Shown here one piece after another: positions 5,772 through 5,961 of a stretch of DNA of 5,961 bases. The position numbers and the translations under genes are program-made. The notes beneath the pieces are model-generated. The model saw only the letters and a list, made by a program, of their open reading frames with translations, had not been told where the DNA came from and made no database searches. Origin of the DNA: Thermoleophilia bacterium (GTDB lineage Bacteria; Actinomycetota; Thermoleophilia; RBG-16-64-13); NCBI GenBank assembly GCA_016929985.1, contig JAFGIH010000685.1, positions 1-5,961 of the forward strand. The letters run 5' to 3'. Positions within the stretch are counted from its first letter, which is position 1; every line of letters starts with the position of its first letter.

Positions 5772-5801
5772 TTGACGCGTTGGTGTCTACTGTGATTCAA
5801 T
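5772..5801 (+). promoter_or_regulatory. rex: Candidate rex promoter
   Basis: TTGACG (5772-5777) and TTCAAT (5796-5801), 18 bp apart, match five and four positions of the -35 and -10 consensus. The -10 lies within the Rex operator, so bound Rex would block RNA polymerase. An imperfect palindrome, ACGCG-CTTGA-CGCGT (5766-5780), covers the -35. Confidence 0.4.
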
Positions 5802-5807
5802 TCACAA
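5790..5807. promoter_or_regulatory. Rex operator (ROP site)
   Basis: CTGTGAT-TCAA-TTCACAA matches the Rex consensus TTGTGAA-n4-TTCACAA at 12 of 14 defined positions, with a perfect right half. It lies 34 bp upstream of the rex ATG and overlaps the candidate -10. Rex commonly represses its own gene when NADH is low relative to NAD+. A lone half-site, TGTGAAC (5832-5838), lies just before the start codon. Confidence 0.85.
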
Positions 5808-5841
5808 TGTAAACAGTACGACACTGGGTTGTGTGAACCAG

Positions 5842-5961
5842 ATGACGACAGACAAAGCCAACGGTAAGAAGATCTCGCTCCACACGGTGGAACGTCTGAG
5901 TGTGTACCGGCATGCTTTGGAAGAGCTGGGCCGCGAGGATGTGGAGTTCATCCACTCCCAC
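5842..5961 (+). CDS. rex: Redox-sensing transcriptional repressor Rex, N-terminal part
   Basis: The first 40 codons of rex; the window ends inside the gene (the family is about 210-230 residues). The visible part is a short polar lead followed by KKISLHTVERLSVYRHALEE (9-28), which matches the start of the Rex winged-helix domain (pattern IS..T..RL..Y...LE.L). The NAD(H)-binding Rossmann domain is outside the window. ATG 5842 is the natural start, although an in-frame GTG at 5833 would add only three residues; neither has a clear ribosome binding site. The operator upstream supports both identity and autoregulation. The gene faces away from the glycosyltransferase across a 117-bp shared control region. 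Confidence 0.9.
   Translation, partial: MTTDKANGKKISLHTVERLSVYRHALEELGREDVEFIHSH

Overview
The window is GC-rich, densely coding bacterial DNA with frequent GTG/TTG starts and G-rich ribosome binding sites. The gene content (a PhoR-type two-component system, an actinobacterial-looking conserved hypothetical protein, a CHRD-domain membrane protein and a Rex repressor) suggests an actinomycetote, possibly an anaerobic or Coriobacteriia-like lineage. The lineage is an inference from gene families and base composition; there is no rRNA or marker gene here to prove it.

Layout. 1-147: leader region with a possible divergent gene start on the minus strand (1-25), an extended -10-like element, and three 11-bp-phased TGTTA direct repeats that resemble a Pho box. 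148-2672: a two-component operon made of an OmpR/PhoB-family response regulator followed 14 nt later by a PhoR-like sensor kinase (extracytoplasmic sensor, HAMP, PAS, HisKA, HATPase). 2727-2849: the apparent 5' stump of a DUF998-like membrane protein gene, which stops right after its ALYPG motif. 2819-3760 (minus): a conserved hypothetical protein whose gene, with its upstream sequence, lies between two copies of the 10-mer ACCCCGGACC. One copy sits exactly where the DUF998-like frame breaks. 3846-4235: a small degenerate GIY-YIG superfamily protein with a strong hairpin in its first codons. 4306-5007: a single-pass membrane protein with an external CHRD domain and an acidic Thr/Ser/Glu tail. 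5008-5724 (minus): a soluble family 2 glycosyltransferase (DPM1-like), convergent with the CHRD gene with no bases between the two stop codons. 5842-end: the first 40 codons of rex, preceded by a near-consensus Rex operator overlapping a candidate promoter.

How it works together. The first two genes form one signalling unit, probably phosphate-responsive and autoregulated through the phased repeats. The Rex operator would let the NADH/NAD+ sensor control its own gene and perhaps the divergent glycosyltransferase. The genes in the middle are singletons without an obvious shared pathway. The most unusual point is the junction at about 2820-2830, which looks like a gene acquisition or rearrangement that truncated a membrane protein gene behind the two-component operon. 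I see no stretch above 300 bases without a gene, and no tRNA, rRNA, CRISPR array or transposase.
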